From contig JAPEUQ010000002.1 of NCBI GenBank assembly GCA_027946365.1, forward strand, positions 558,001-622,000: a stretch of 64,000 bases of DNA, in the 5' to 3' direction. Position numbers and translations under genes: made by a program. Below the pieces are notes generated by a model. That model was not told the origin of the DNA. It worked only from the letters and a program-made list of their open reading frames with translations, and made no database searches. Shown piece after piece: positions 41,849-51,035 of the stretch; within the stretch, counting starts at the first letter, position 1, and each line of letters opens with the position of its first letter. The DNA comes from Kalmusia sp. IMI 367209 (taxonomy: Eukaryota; Ascomycota; Dothideomycetes; Pleosporales; Didymosphaeriaceae).

Positions 41849-44101
41849 ATGGCTACTACGCGTCGGCACTCGTCGCTGCAGATTTTTCAGGACCCCCTTC
41901 CACCTCATGACCATCAAGAGGTCGCCGCCTTCGACCCACAGTATCTAGACGCATTTCCTACCGTCACCGACGTGTCATCCCATCACCACACCCTCCTAGC
42001 ACCCCCACAAGCCTTCCCGCATGAACGCTCGCCGCGGAAAACCCGTCACGTCTCCAGTTCTCCACCTCCAAGCGCACTCGCCGAGAAGGACCTCAACTCT
42101 GTATCGATCCCTCCACCCAGAGAGCCACAATTCAAGACGGACGCGCCCATGAAGAAGGCCCCCCGGTCGTATGCGGGCCAAGCATCCGTCATGCCCGCCA
42201 ACCCTCTCTTCTTTGCCAGCTTCCCGGGCCAGCTGGACAAGGAGAATATGTACGCTTTGCCCGAGGCCACTCTTCCCAAACTGTCTGCGGCCGAGCCGCC
42301 CATGAAATCCGGAACAAAGAGAACTCTCGCCGATACAGCCCCACTTCGAGACAGAAGCAAGAAGCAGAAAGTGCGAGAAGTACGCGTAGTAGAGGAAGAC
42401 GGCCCTCTACCTGAACCCGAGGACATGCCACAAGTGGACGATGATGGACTCAAGCCGCCCTACTCGTACGCAATGCTCATCGGGATGGCCATTCTGCGCG
42501 CACCCAAACGCCAGTTGACTTTGGCCCAGATTTACAAGTGGATCTCGGAGACCTTCGCCTTCTACCGCAACTCGCAGGATACCGGTTGGCAAAACAGCAT
42601 CCGCCACAACCTCTCCCTCAGCAAGAGCTTTGGAAAAGTTGAACGCCCCAAAGATGATCCCGGAAAAGGTCATTATTGGATCATCAACGAAGGCTTTGAG
42701 AAGCAGTATTACAAGATCAAGTCTATCCGACGATCAACCAACCCAGATGGCTTCGCCCCAGTCTATCCTGGCGACCTAGCACGTCCCACCACCTCAGCCT
42801 CGGCAAGCCTCCCGCCTTTGAGCTCGAGCAGAGGCTTCGATTCTAGCAAATTCCCCGAGGAGACAGAGCTTTCATCCGATGCCACGATCCCCTGTTCGGA
42901 TCCGGCCGCGCATGACGGTCACGATCCAGCAAACATGCCTCCACCGCGGCAGATACCGTCATCGCCTCCTCCAGCCGACATTCGTTCATCACCACCCGCG
43001 CCTGTTTCGCGTTCCATGCGCGATGATACTCCGCCACGAGCTCCGCGCTTCCCTCCTAGTAGCCGGTCCGGTGGACGAAAGCGTAAGTATGGTGACAGCG
43101 GTTACTATTCTTCAATTGAGTCATCTGCTATCAAGACGAATCCGCTCGGACCAATTCAGACTTTGGAACCAGATCTCGATCGACCGTCCATCAAGCGTGG
43201 ACGGGCCGAAGAGGAAATTGCGCGCATTCGCAGCTCATCTTACGACTCGCCAACTAAGCTAAGGCCTCACATGAAGCACCCAAGTGGTCATTCACTCATC
43301 TCATCGCCATCACGCCCCAACGGAAAGGCCGTCGACCCATTGACACCCGCCATCGTCTTCAAACGACCCGCTCTACCTCCGGCATCCGCTTCCCCCAACA
43401 CGAATCTACGCAACCACAGGAACAAAATGCGTGAACTAGTTGGAGGGTCCCCTGACAAGAGTCTGGGCACTTGGGTCGACTCATCCTTCCTCGACTTCAA
43501 GTCGTGGAGTCCAGCTGTAACGGTTCCAAATGAGGAAAACGTCAACTTAGTAGGCAATGGTTTCGAAAACACCTTCGACATCTTTGGCGACTACGACTAC
43601 CAAGAGAGCCCGTTGAAGAAGAGTGCTAAACGGCCGCGTCTCGAACGGGCTGTTACTTCCACAGGCATCCTGGCTGATATTACGGGTACGAAATCCAACA
43701 TGAATCTCACCAATTCTCCCACGCCAAACTGGAAGCTCTCGTCTGCTTTTCTCAACATTCCTAATCTTTCTCCGACACGCAATGTGTCACCACTCAAGGC
43801 GCCAATGCTCAAACCTCCGACCTCAACTCCTCTCCCCGATTTCAATTTTCCTATCGTGGACCAAGAAAACAATCACACAGGGCTCACTCCACCAAAGTCC
43901 TTAGACCGAATTCCCGAGGCTCCCATCGAGGATGAAGACTTTTCTCACCTACTCCACAGCGACGAATCCGAGCCTGGAATCGATCTGCTACAAGGCTTCG
44001 CAAAAATTGGGGCTAGAGCATCTGCCGTTGCTCCGAATGGCTCGCCCCAGAAGAAGACAGCAAGACCCAGCCTCGCTCGCAGCTCCACTACGAGGTTCTA
44101 G
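41849..44101 (+). CDS. Forkhead transcription factor (Hcm1/Sep1-like, no FHA domain)
   Basis: One intronless frame of 750 residues from the ATG at 41849. The winged-helix forkhead domain spans about 200-290: LKPPYSYAMLIGMAIL, recognition helix WQNSIRHNLSLSKSF, then KGHYWIINEGFE. There is no FHA domain on either side, so it is unlike Fkh1/Fkh2 and nearer to yeast Hcm1 and fission-yeast Sep1, which drive periodic cell-cycle transcription. The flanks are disordered, rich in Ser-Pro and Thr-Pro (HERSPRKTR, SSSPPPSA, SPTRNVSPLKAP), suggesting CDK phosphorylation. A KEN sequence (LDKENMYALP, about residue 133) is a candidate APC/C degron. A basic stretch RDRSKKQKVREVR precedes the domain and could be a nuclear signal. 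Orthology is inferred from domain layout. Confidence 0.85.
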   Translation: MATTRRHSSLQIFQDPLPPHDHQEVAAFDPQYLDAFPTVTDVSSHHHTLLAPPQAFPHERSPRKTRHVSSSPPPSALAEKDLNSVSIPPPREPQFKTDAPMKKAPRSYAGQASVMPANPLFFASFPGQLDKENMYALPEATLPKLSAAEPPMKSGTKRTLADTAPLRDRSKKQKVREVRVVEEDGPLPEPEDMPQVDDDGLKPPYSYAMLIGMAILRAPKRQLTLAQIYKWISETFAFYRNSQDTGWQNSIRHNLSLSKSFGKVERPKDDPGKGHYWIINEGFEKQYYKIKSIRRSTNPDGFAPVYPGDLARPTTSASASLPPLSSSRGFDSSKFPEETELSSDATIPCSDPAAHDGHDPANMPPPRQIPSSPPPADIRSSPPAPVSRSMRDDTPPRAPRFPPSSRSGGRKRKYGDSGYYSSIESSAIKTNPLGPIQTLEPDLDRPSIKRGRAEEEIARIRSSSYDSPTKLRPHMKHPSGHSLISSPSRPNGKAVDPLTPAIVFKRPALPPASASPNTNLRNHRNKMRELVGGSPDKSLGTWVDSSFLDFKSWSPAVTVPNEENVNLVGNGFENTFDIFGDYDYQESPLKKSAKRPRLERAVTSTGILADITGTKSNMNLTNSPTPNWKLSSAFLNIPNLSPTRNVSPLKAPMLKPPTSTPLPDFNFPIVDQENNHTGLTPPKSLDRIPEAPIEDEDFSHLLHSDESEPGIDLLQGFAKIGARASAVAPNGSPQKKTARPSLARSSTTRF

Positions 44102-45162
44102 ATGCCAATGCGCCGCTTTGGATTATTCACTTTCATCTGGATTCTTGCTTTTGGTTGGATAAATATTCGACCAATCTGGTCACCTTGTTATCATAACTAC
44201 TCTTGACCTACCGCCTCTTCCGTCCACCTCACAACCTCTTACCCATTGGACAACAACACCTTTCAACACGTTTTTGAACGAAGTCACGACGAACGATACC
44301 CATGATTATACCGAGAACAACGCGGCTGGCCCTCTCATACTTGTTATGCACGTAATCCTTTATTATCAGTTAATTTTGGTTTCCCTGAGTTAAATTGCTC
44401 ATAAGTGCGAGCGAGTTGTCTTTCTCAATGGCGTCTGGAATTACCTTTTCTTATTATCAGGCTGAGGCGTGTGATCTTTGGTCTGATGGATCTTTATCTT
44501 GGGATCTTTGTGATTTGGTATCGGTCCTTTTTAGAGGACGCCCTGCTCACGTGTCGATATGGTGGATGTGTTGACGTTGCTCGGCTAGCATAACGATTGC
44601 GATGGAGGTGTTGCAAATTTCTGGTGAGAAAAACGAATTGGTCTTTAGTTAGCTTTTTTTCGGATGCTTCCTTTCGTAGTGAATGATATGGCTTTCTTGA
44701 TTCAACAACAGTGCGAGATGGAACCGCGACATCACTGAATAATAGTCTAGTCCATGCTGCCACATCTACATACTGGGCACGAATTGTCATAAATTTGTGC
44801 CAATTTCCTCATCTTCGACCTGAGACATAGCGTCGTCAAGGTACGGGAAGACTGTCCAAGGCTCAATACAGTCGATCACTAGTTGCAAATTGTTTGCATT
44901 GCTCTATATGAGTCGTTCCTGCTGTGCATCTCCCAGAACACAACAACCCTGCCTTGTGTCCAGAGAGCCTCTGCAGCGTAGCCTTTGATGTAGGCTTTTA
45001 CACTGCGCTCCTATTAATCAGAGTATATCCCACCATCGTCGTGGTATTGCAGTCGGGCTGGGCCACCTCTCACGGCTCAAAATGTATATACATCCACTAT
45101 TGTCCCAATTACCCCGAAGCTAAGCAAAATTACTGTCGTGCAGCCATGGCGCGTGGAATCGT
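44102..45162. other. 1.06-kb intergenic region, forkhead / HIS3 3' ends
   Basis: Two 3' ends converge here. The sequence is moderately AT-rich with no recognisable gene, repeat or RNA; probably the 3' UTR of the forkhead gene plus spacer. Confidence 0.4.
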
Positions 45163-45926
45163 CTAGTATAACACGCCCTTTGTGCTCCTGACCTCGCCCT
45201 CCCACTGCTTGACCACGGTCGTGGCTTGTCGAATGGCCACAGCCAGCGCCTTGAAGGCGGACTCGGCGCGGTGGTGGTCGTTTTCGCCACGGATGCAGTC
45301 GACGTGGAGCGTGGTGCCCGAGGCTTGTGCGAAAGATTGGAGACAGTGTGGTATCATTTCTAAATGGCGTTATTAGTATGGATTTTCAATTCGAAGCGTG
45401 ACGGGCGTGGAGACATACCAGTGCTCAAATCCCCAATCTTTTCCCTCCTCAGACCCAGTTCGATGACCGAATATGGGCGGTTGGAGAGGTCGATGACAGC
45501 CCTCGATAGCGCCTCGTCAAGCGGCGCATACGCATATCCAAACCTCGCCAACCCTGTCGACCCCTGCAGAGCCGTCTTGAAAGCCGTGCCGATGGCCAGG
45601 AAGGTGTCCTCGGCGGTGTGGTGGTCGTCGATGTGCAAGTCACCCTTGCATCGGATGCGCAGCGACCAGCCGGCGTGTTTGGACATTGCGTGGATCATGT
45701 GGTCGAGGAAGCCGATGCCCGTGTCGACATTAATTTCCTGGCTTGTAGATTTCTGTGTGGCATGGTCTTTATCGATCTTCTCGCCTTCGCCGTTGAGGTT
45801 CTTCTTGTCGAGGGCCTCCCAGAACGAGGACGCTTCGTAGGCGGGTAGCTCGCCGCCGTCGAGGTTGAGCGAGACTTGGATCTTGGTCTCGTTTGTGTCG
45901 CGGTTGAGGGCGGCGGTGCGCGGCAT
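45163..45926 (-). CDS. HIS3: Imidazoleglycerol-phosphate dehydratase
   Basis: Two exons, complement(45163..45359, 45419..45926), give 234 residues. The 59-nt intron splits a Glu codon, joining GDLST to [10 protein letters not shown]. Metal-binding signatures of IGPD are intact: [23 protein letters not shown], and [14 protein letters not shown] near the C-terminus. The enzyme dehydrates imidazole glycerol phosphate to imidazole acetol phosphate, step 6 of histidine synthesis. Residues 38-58 form a polar insertion ([20 protein letters not shown]) in the loop before the first signature. A GGAGTCA (45962-45968), one base from the CPC1/Gcn4 consensus, lies 36 bp upstream of the start. Confidence 0.95.
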
Positions 45927-46235
45927 CGTGTAGGTATATCGGATGTTGTGTGGTTACAATTGGAGTCACGATGCGAATGACGAAGCTCGCGAAAAGTGAA
46001 AGAAATGGCGGGGGCGAGGCCTGTCAAACAACCAGCGGGGGTCCGACTGGTCCAACGTTCTCTTGGCGGGGCTGAGAATCTGCGGCGCGGTAGCCAACCA
46101 GCATCCCGCAGATCCAAATTTTTTGATATCAAACAGCCAACGACAAGAACCCGCCGTCACGTTCAGACGCATTACACACAAAATCCGCAGAGGAAAAGAA
46201 AGAAAAGTCAGAGCTATTGGGAAAAGGACAGCAAT
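45927..46235. promoter_or_regulatory. Bidirectional promoter HIS3 / RPC19
   Basis: 309 bp separate the two start codons. The near-consensus CPC1/Gcn4 site at 45962-45968 is close to HIS3. The middle is GC-rich and the RPC19 side holds an A-rich tract. Shared regulation of histidine synthesis and RNA polymerase I/III subunits is possible but not shown. Confidence 0.45.
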
Positions 46236-46852
46236 ATGGCCGCTCCGATCGTGCAGGGCTGTGAGTTCCCAGTCGTGGACCCAGTCTCCATGGAAGACGT
46301 CGACGAGATCGACCCGACAGTCGACAAGAACCGGATCCGCGTGGTATGTTGCTTCACAATCTTGAAAGTCTCCAGGTAAGAAAAATCTGATAAAGATGCA
46401 GCTAGCAAACGCAAGCGACACGGCGGCGTCGTTTCAATTCGACGGCGAGGATCACACCCTGGGAAACGTGCTACGCTATCTCATTATGAAAAAGTATGTT
46501 TGCTAATCATGAATTGCTGTGCTTCCCTGTCGTATCTGTTGTACGTGTTGAGTGTGTAAGAGAAATCAAGCTAACGTGGGAATGTAGTCCTGAGGTCGAA
46601 TTCTGCGGCTACTCGATTCCGCATCCGTCTGAAGCGAAGATGAACTTGCGTATTCAGACTTATGGTATGTAGCTAACCGCTTCGCATGACTAATCTTTCC
46701 TGAGTTCTGAATTAACCCGTCATTTAGATGGCGCGAGTGTCTACACGGTCCTCGAAAAGGGACTGCAAGATCTTATGGACATGTGCGATATCGTGCAGGA
46801 GAAATTTGTCATTGCGAGAGACGAGTTCAAGGAGAACAAGATGCAGTCTTAG
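46236..46852 (+). CDS. RPC19: RNA polymerase I and III subunit AC19
   Basis: Four exons, join(46236..46343, 46402..46493, 46588..46664, 46728..46852), give 133 residues in exact phase. The alpha-like (RpoA/D-L family) core is clear: [19 protein letters not shown], then [22 protein letters not shown], followed by a helical tail ([20 protein letters not shown]). AC19 pairs with AC40 as the assembly platform of RNA polymerases I and III in the nucleus. Introns are 58, 94 and 63 nt. The N-terminal 35 residues are acidic and variable, as usual in fungi. Confidence 0.95.
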
Positions 46853-47029
46853 GCGATTGATCAAAGCTGTGCAGCATAAGAGAGATATATTGACGGAAGG
46901 TCGGGTCGTTTGCATTGCAAGGCGTTTCATGATTAGATTAGCACGATAATGGCGCTCACGGGAAAGGAAATGGTATTGTGTCAAGTTATATACACGTCTT
47001 CATGGTGCTCTACTCCAAGATGTCTCGCG

Positions 47030-47674
47030 TCAAGCGTTACGGCCCTATTGATAGGTCAGCATATAATCCCTCGGAAGGTCCATTCCTAGGAGGGAGCCAG
47101 CATACCTCCAAGAAGCCATTGATGAAGTTGCTCGGCAATCTTGCCTTGGGCTCCTCCTCTGTGCGGAAGTATTTGAGGACGTGCGAGAGCTGTTTCCAGT
47201 AATTGAGAGTTTCCTGGATCGGTCAGCGGGGACATGCACTCTTCTCTCCAACGGCAGCGTACCTGGAACTCTTGATGGCTGTTGAAAAGCAGCACGTCTA
47301 CTGTCCGTAGCTGGTTCACATATCTGTGTCGCTCGAATTCCTGGCGCATTTTGGTGCGAAGCTGGGATACGGGCATGCTGAGCGTGTACATGTTTTGGAT
47401 TTCCGGGGCCTGTGGCTTCGTGAGCGACCATCTTTATCTACCGCGTATCGTCTGGTCCGCCTATGCCTCGACGGCAGCATCCTCCCAACTGAAGCACCAT
47501 GGGGCTACGTACCGATCGTAGCCAGTCCCGGTAGCTGTGCAGCACCCTCTTCTTCGCGTCGGCCCAGTTGACCGCTGCTGGCGTGTTAGCGCTCCGGGGA
47601 TGCCAATGGCAGAGGGGCAGGGTTCACTGACAGGAGCGCGTGCGCTGGGCAAGGTAGGTTGGATTGATGGTCAT
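47030..47674 (-). CDS. Complex I LYR accessory subunit (NDUFA6/NB4M, 14.8 kDa type)
   Basis: Five exons, complement(47030..47044, 47106..47213, 47263..47409, 47513..47574, 47632..47674), give 124 residues. The spliced protein begins MTINPTYLAQRTRSSVNWADA, has the LYR-type motif in VLHSYRDWLRSAPEI, then RTKMRQEFERHRYVNQL and VDVLLFNSHQEFQETLNYW, and ends NFINGFLEGRNA. This matches the fungal nuo14.8/NDUFA6 subunit along its length. The last exon is only 15 nt (four codons plus stop). The protein sits on the matrix arm of NADH:ubiquinone oxidoreductase and binds mitochondrial acyl carrier protein. All introns are GT-AG and the phases agree. Confidence 0.92.
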
Positions 47675-47922
47675 GGTGGCGGCCTGGTCGAGCTTAATTT
47701 GGCGGTCGGAGCTGGCTGTCGCTGGGTGCTGCGAGAGGTGACGCTGCGGAGAATGCGCCAAGCCCACCGCTAGCGCCGTCGGTCATAAAGTTGATGATGA
47801 GCAGCGACGCCCCGCCTATTGACCGTCCACCGTCCCACTCATTCACTCTGCAACACTACACGCACACTCAGATCTACCTGCACGTCTCGCCGAACAATCT
47901 TCTCCTCGCCACCGCCAAAATC

Positions 47923-48423
47923 ATGCCGCCCGTCCGCACAGCCCGCGCTTCCAAAAAGGCCCCGCCTGACGGCTTCGAAGACATCGAAGACACGCTCATC
48001 GAGTTCGCCGCCGCCATGAAGGACGCCGAGAACGCATCGCACGAGGGAAAGAAGAAGTACGAGATGGTGTGGCCCATCTTTCAGATCACCCACCAGCGCA
48101 GCCGTTACATATACGACCTATATTACGAGAAGGAAGCCATCAGCCGTCAGCTGTACGACTGGCTACTCAAGAACGGCTATGCCGACGCGAACCTGATCGC
48201 CAAGTGGAAAAAGCAAGGCTACGAGAAGGTATGTGAAATTTTTCACTTGGACAGCCTGTCAAATGCTGACTGGCCATAGCTCTGCTGCGTGCGCTGTATA
48301 CAAACAAAGGAGACGAACTTCCGGTCGACGTGTATTTGTCGCGTGCCCAAGGAGCAGCTAAAGGAGGGTCAGGATATTCAGTGCGTCAACTGCGGCTGCC
48401 GGGGGTGCTCGTCCAGCGATTGA
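47923..48423 (+). CDS. BUD31: Spliceosome-associated protein Bud31/Cwf14 (G10 family)
   Basis: Two exons, join(47923..48228, 48280..48423), give 149 residues. The start ATG opens [18 protein letters not shown]; an upstream extension in frame has no conservation. The G10 core is nearly invariant: [38 protein letters not shown]. The 51-nt intron joins QGYEK to [14 protein letters not shown]. The C-terminal zinc-binding Cys clusters are complete ([25 protein letters not shown]). Bud31 is part of the NineTeen-related/Prp19-associated spliceosome and helps catalytic activation. Length and sequence are typical. Confidence 0.96.
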
Positions 48424-48875
48424 GCAATCTGACACGGCACGCAACACATGTGGAAAGAGTACACCAAAGTGCACTGCGCTACCAGGATAGTGCAGCCAAC
48501 ATGCCAGACAGACTTCGCCACACCAAGCGCAATGGATTTGTGAAGGCCAAGTCATGATGAGAAGGACGAAAAGAAAGGTCGGCTAGCCGGGCTCGAGTGA
48601 ACAGTTATATTGCGATACCCTGGCGCAAGCGGGACTGGCGTTTGGCTACATGCACATTATTTGATCGAATGCTGCGACGGGGCAGATGGTCTGTCACCAG
48701 ATAACCAATGCATAACTCATGTTAACAATATGTACAGATGAAACATTGACAAGTTAAAGATTACAAAAAGTGCGGACTTCAAGTCTAACAGCAACCCTTT
48801 GCCAACTCCTCGCTTTAATAATGCATGGGGAATCAAATGAAGAGCCATACCCAATAAGGAAAAAGAAAAATAACC
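48424..48875. other. Intergenic between convergent BUD31 and the surface-protein gene
   Basis: 452 bp between two 3' ends. A-rich runs near 48850-48890 fit polyadenylation sequence of the minus-strand gene or simple spacer. No gene recognised. Confidence 0.4.
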
Positions 48876-51035
48876 TTAGAAAGATACACCTTCTGCAGTC
48901 ACAGGAGGAGGGACTACACTGGAAGGTAGATTGGTCGTGCGTCCCTCCACTAGCGTATCCGCGCTGTCGTCCCTCTTTGGCCGAGGCCTCGAGAAACTCT
49001 TGCTTCTGTCCAGTCCCCCTTTCTCGGGTATCGATGGCAATGGCTTGTCCGGCATATCGGGTGCCATCGCCGCGTCCCAACTCATGATGCTGTCACGATC
49101 ATCTGGATAGACACTGCTCGCTGTTGTTTTAGGCCTGGGTCTCGGCCTGGAAAACGAGTTTGATCTTTTCAAAGTGTCTTTTTCTCCCCACTCGACGGCC
49201 TCTTGAGACGAGCGCGAGTTGTCGGAAGAGTCTCGGTCTCCATTTGGTGTCACGATTTGCCCCTCGATTGATACATGCCTTTCGTTACCTTGACCCGTCA
49301 ACCGACTCTCGAGCTTCTCACGGCCCTTGAGAGTGTTGCCGCGTTTCAAGCGGAAGGGCGAAGTGCCGTCTATGGGTGACTCCATGCTTCCAGATTCGTC
49401 CGAAAGACTATGCGCGTGTTTAAAGCGTGACGCAGCCGTCTCGAATGGTCGCGTCTCGTACTCGTCCCTTTCACTCCACGGATTCGCGTAAAAGTCGGCA
49501 GGTGTCATCTTGTTGGTGCTGTCCCCATAGCCGCTAGGCGCGATGACAGCAGGACCTGGGCCATTCATGGCCATCTCGTAGGATTTGCGATCTTCGTTGT
49601 ATGGCGAATTGTGAGCAGGAGCCGGGGCCGGGAAAGCATACAGATGTTGGTCATTGCTGATACCTCCCTTGTCTGCCTGGCTGCCTCCGAAGTACGTAGT
49701 CTGATGAATGCTTGCGGCTGTGCTGTCGGACGAGAAGGACTTGGCATCGCTATCTTTTAAGTCATCAGTATTCTGCTTCCTCCGCTTATAGTAGAATATG
49801 CCAAGGAGGATCAGGGCTGCTCCCGCAAGTGGCGCGCAAGCTACGCCGACTTTAGCGCCCGTCGAAAAGCTGGTTTGTGATTGCTCGGCTGCTGGCAGAG
49901 CTGTGGAGTCTGCAGCGGCGGCAGTGAAAGTAGGGGTGGCGAACATGCTGCTCGGCATCGGTGGTGGTAGTCTAGTGTCGAGGAGCAGACCGTCCGAAGC
50001 AGCTGGACCTGCGGGTGCTGCCACGGCCGCCGGGTCCGTCGCAATTGCTATAGTGGATGATGATGCTGGTGCATCTGTCACGGCTGCCTCATCCACTGTC
50101 TTGTTTGTAGATGAAGTCTTTGAAGCCTCCGAGGTGGTCTCTTTGTCGTTCGCTGTGCTCGATGGCTCATCTGTATTGACATCTTTAACGCGAACGGCGT
50201 CATCGGTCTGGGTTGCTGAAGCTGTGACGCTCGTTTTCGTCTTCCTCGTACTTGTCGAGGCCTCTTCTGTCTCAACATCTTTTACTCGGACTATGGCATC
50301 AGTGGGTGTCGGTGTCACCGAAGCTGCTGCACTCGTCTTTGTCCTCGGCGTGCTCGCTGATGGTGTTTCTGTACTCTCTAGTGTCGACATTGCCGTCGAC
50401 GAAACCTCAGTCTCCGGCAAATCTGTCGCCATATGGTTGATCTGGATCATCGGTGCCCACAAGTCCATCGTCGCGATCGTCTCAGCACCCATCGTTGTCG
50501 GCACCTGAAACGCATCCAAATTGCTTCCCGTCAACCCATCACACGTCATTGCATCGAACTTCGTCTTCGTCGCCACCTGATGACACGTCTGCGCTCCGCC
50601 ATTCGCTCCGCACGTGTATCCATTTGGACAACACCCCACCGCCGTCTCGCCCGCCACAAGCGGAAACTGGAATTTTCCCGTTACCTGAGGCGCTGCGGCC
50701 GTCATGCCCTTAGACGTTGAGATGGCGGTGCACGCGCTGTGGTACCCCGTCGGACACATGACACCCGGGGAGTAGAAACCCATTCCATTGAGTGACGACT
50801 GGACGTTCGTGGGGTAAGCGGTTGCGCGCGGCCAGCATCCTGTATCGTCTGCTGCGGAAGCGGTTGCGCCATTAGGGTGGCAGGACTGGCCGAGGATGGC
50901 TTGCGTGCCGGCGAGAGCGGCGCGCGAGCAGTGCGGTGGTTGGACGAAGAGGGTGGTGAGGGGCCCGAGGTTGATACGCGTGGGTGTTGGGATAGGTTCG
51001 GCTTGGCGACGCCAGTCGCTGGGTGTGAGTTTCAT
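48876..51035 (-). CDS. Single-pass membrane surface protein with Cys-rich ectodomain and Ser/Thr stalk
   Basis: One frame of 719 residues from the ATG at 51035. Residues 1-200 form a Cys-containing region (CSRAALAGTQAILGQSCHP, GFYSPGVMCPTGYHSAC, VGCCPNGYTCGANGGAQTC). About 200-390 is a Thr/Ser-rich stalk with an imperfect internal duplication (TDAIVRVKDVETEEAST and DDAVRVKDVNTDEPSST). One transmembrane helix follows (VGVACAPLAGAALILLGIF) with a basic stop-transfer YYKRRKQ. The cytosolic tail of about 290 residues is Ser/Pro-rich, with two SFSRPRPR copies. Layout resembles fungal wall-stress or Mid2-like sensors, but I recognise no named domain. No N-terminal signal peptide is visible; an unseen upstream exon or a type III insertion is possible. 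Confidence 0.75.
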   Translation of the reverse strand: MKLTPSDWRRQAEPIPTPTRINLGPLTTLFVQPPHCSRAALAGTQAILGQSCHPNGATASAADDTGCWPRATAYPTNVQSSLNGMGFYSPGVMCPTGYHSACTAISTSKGMTAAAPQVTGKFQFPLVAGETAVGCCPNGYTCGANGGAQTCHQVATKTKFDAMTCDGLTGSNLDAFQVPTTMGAETIATMDLWAPMIQINHMATDLPETEVSSTAMSTLESTETPSASTPRTKTSAAASVTPTPTDAIVRVKDVETEEASTSTRKTKTSVTASATQTDDAVRVKDVNTDEPSSTANDKETTSEASKTSSTNKTVDEAAVTDAPASSSTIAIATDPAAVAAPAGPAASDGLLLDTRLPPPMPSSMFATPTFTAAAADSTALPAAEQSQTSFSTGAKVGVACAPLAGAALILLGIFYYKRRKQNTDDLKDSDAKSFSSDSTAASIHQTTYFGGSQADKGGISNDQHLYAFPAPAPAHNSPYNEDRKSYEMAMNGPGPAVIAPSGYGDSTNKMTPADFYANPWSERDEYETRPFETAASRFKHAHSLSDESGSMESPIDGTSPFRLKRGNTLKGREKLESRLTGQGNERHVSIEGQIVTPNGDRDSSDNSRSSQEAVEWGEKDTLKRSNSFSRPRPRPKTTASSVYPDDRDSIMSWDAAMAPDMPDKPLPSIPEKGGLDRSKSFSRPRPKRDDSADTLVEGRTTNLPSSVVPPPVTAEGVSF

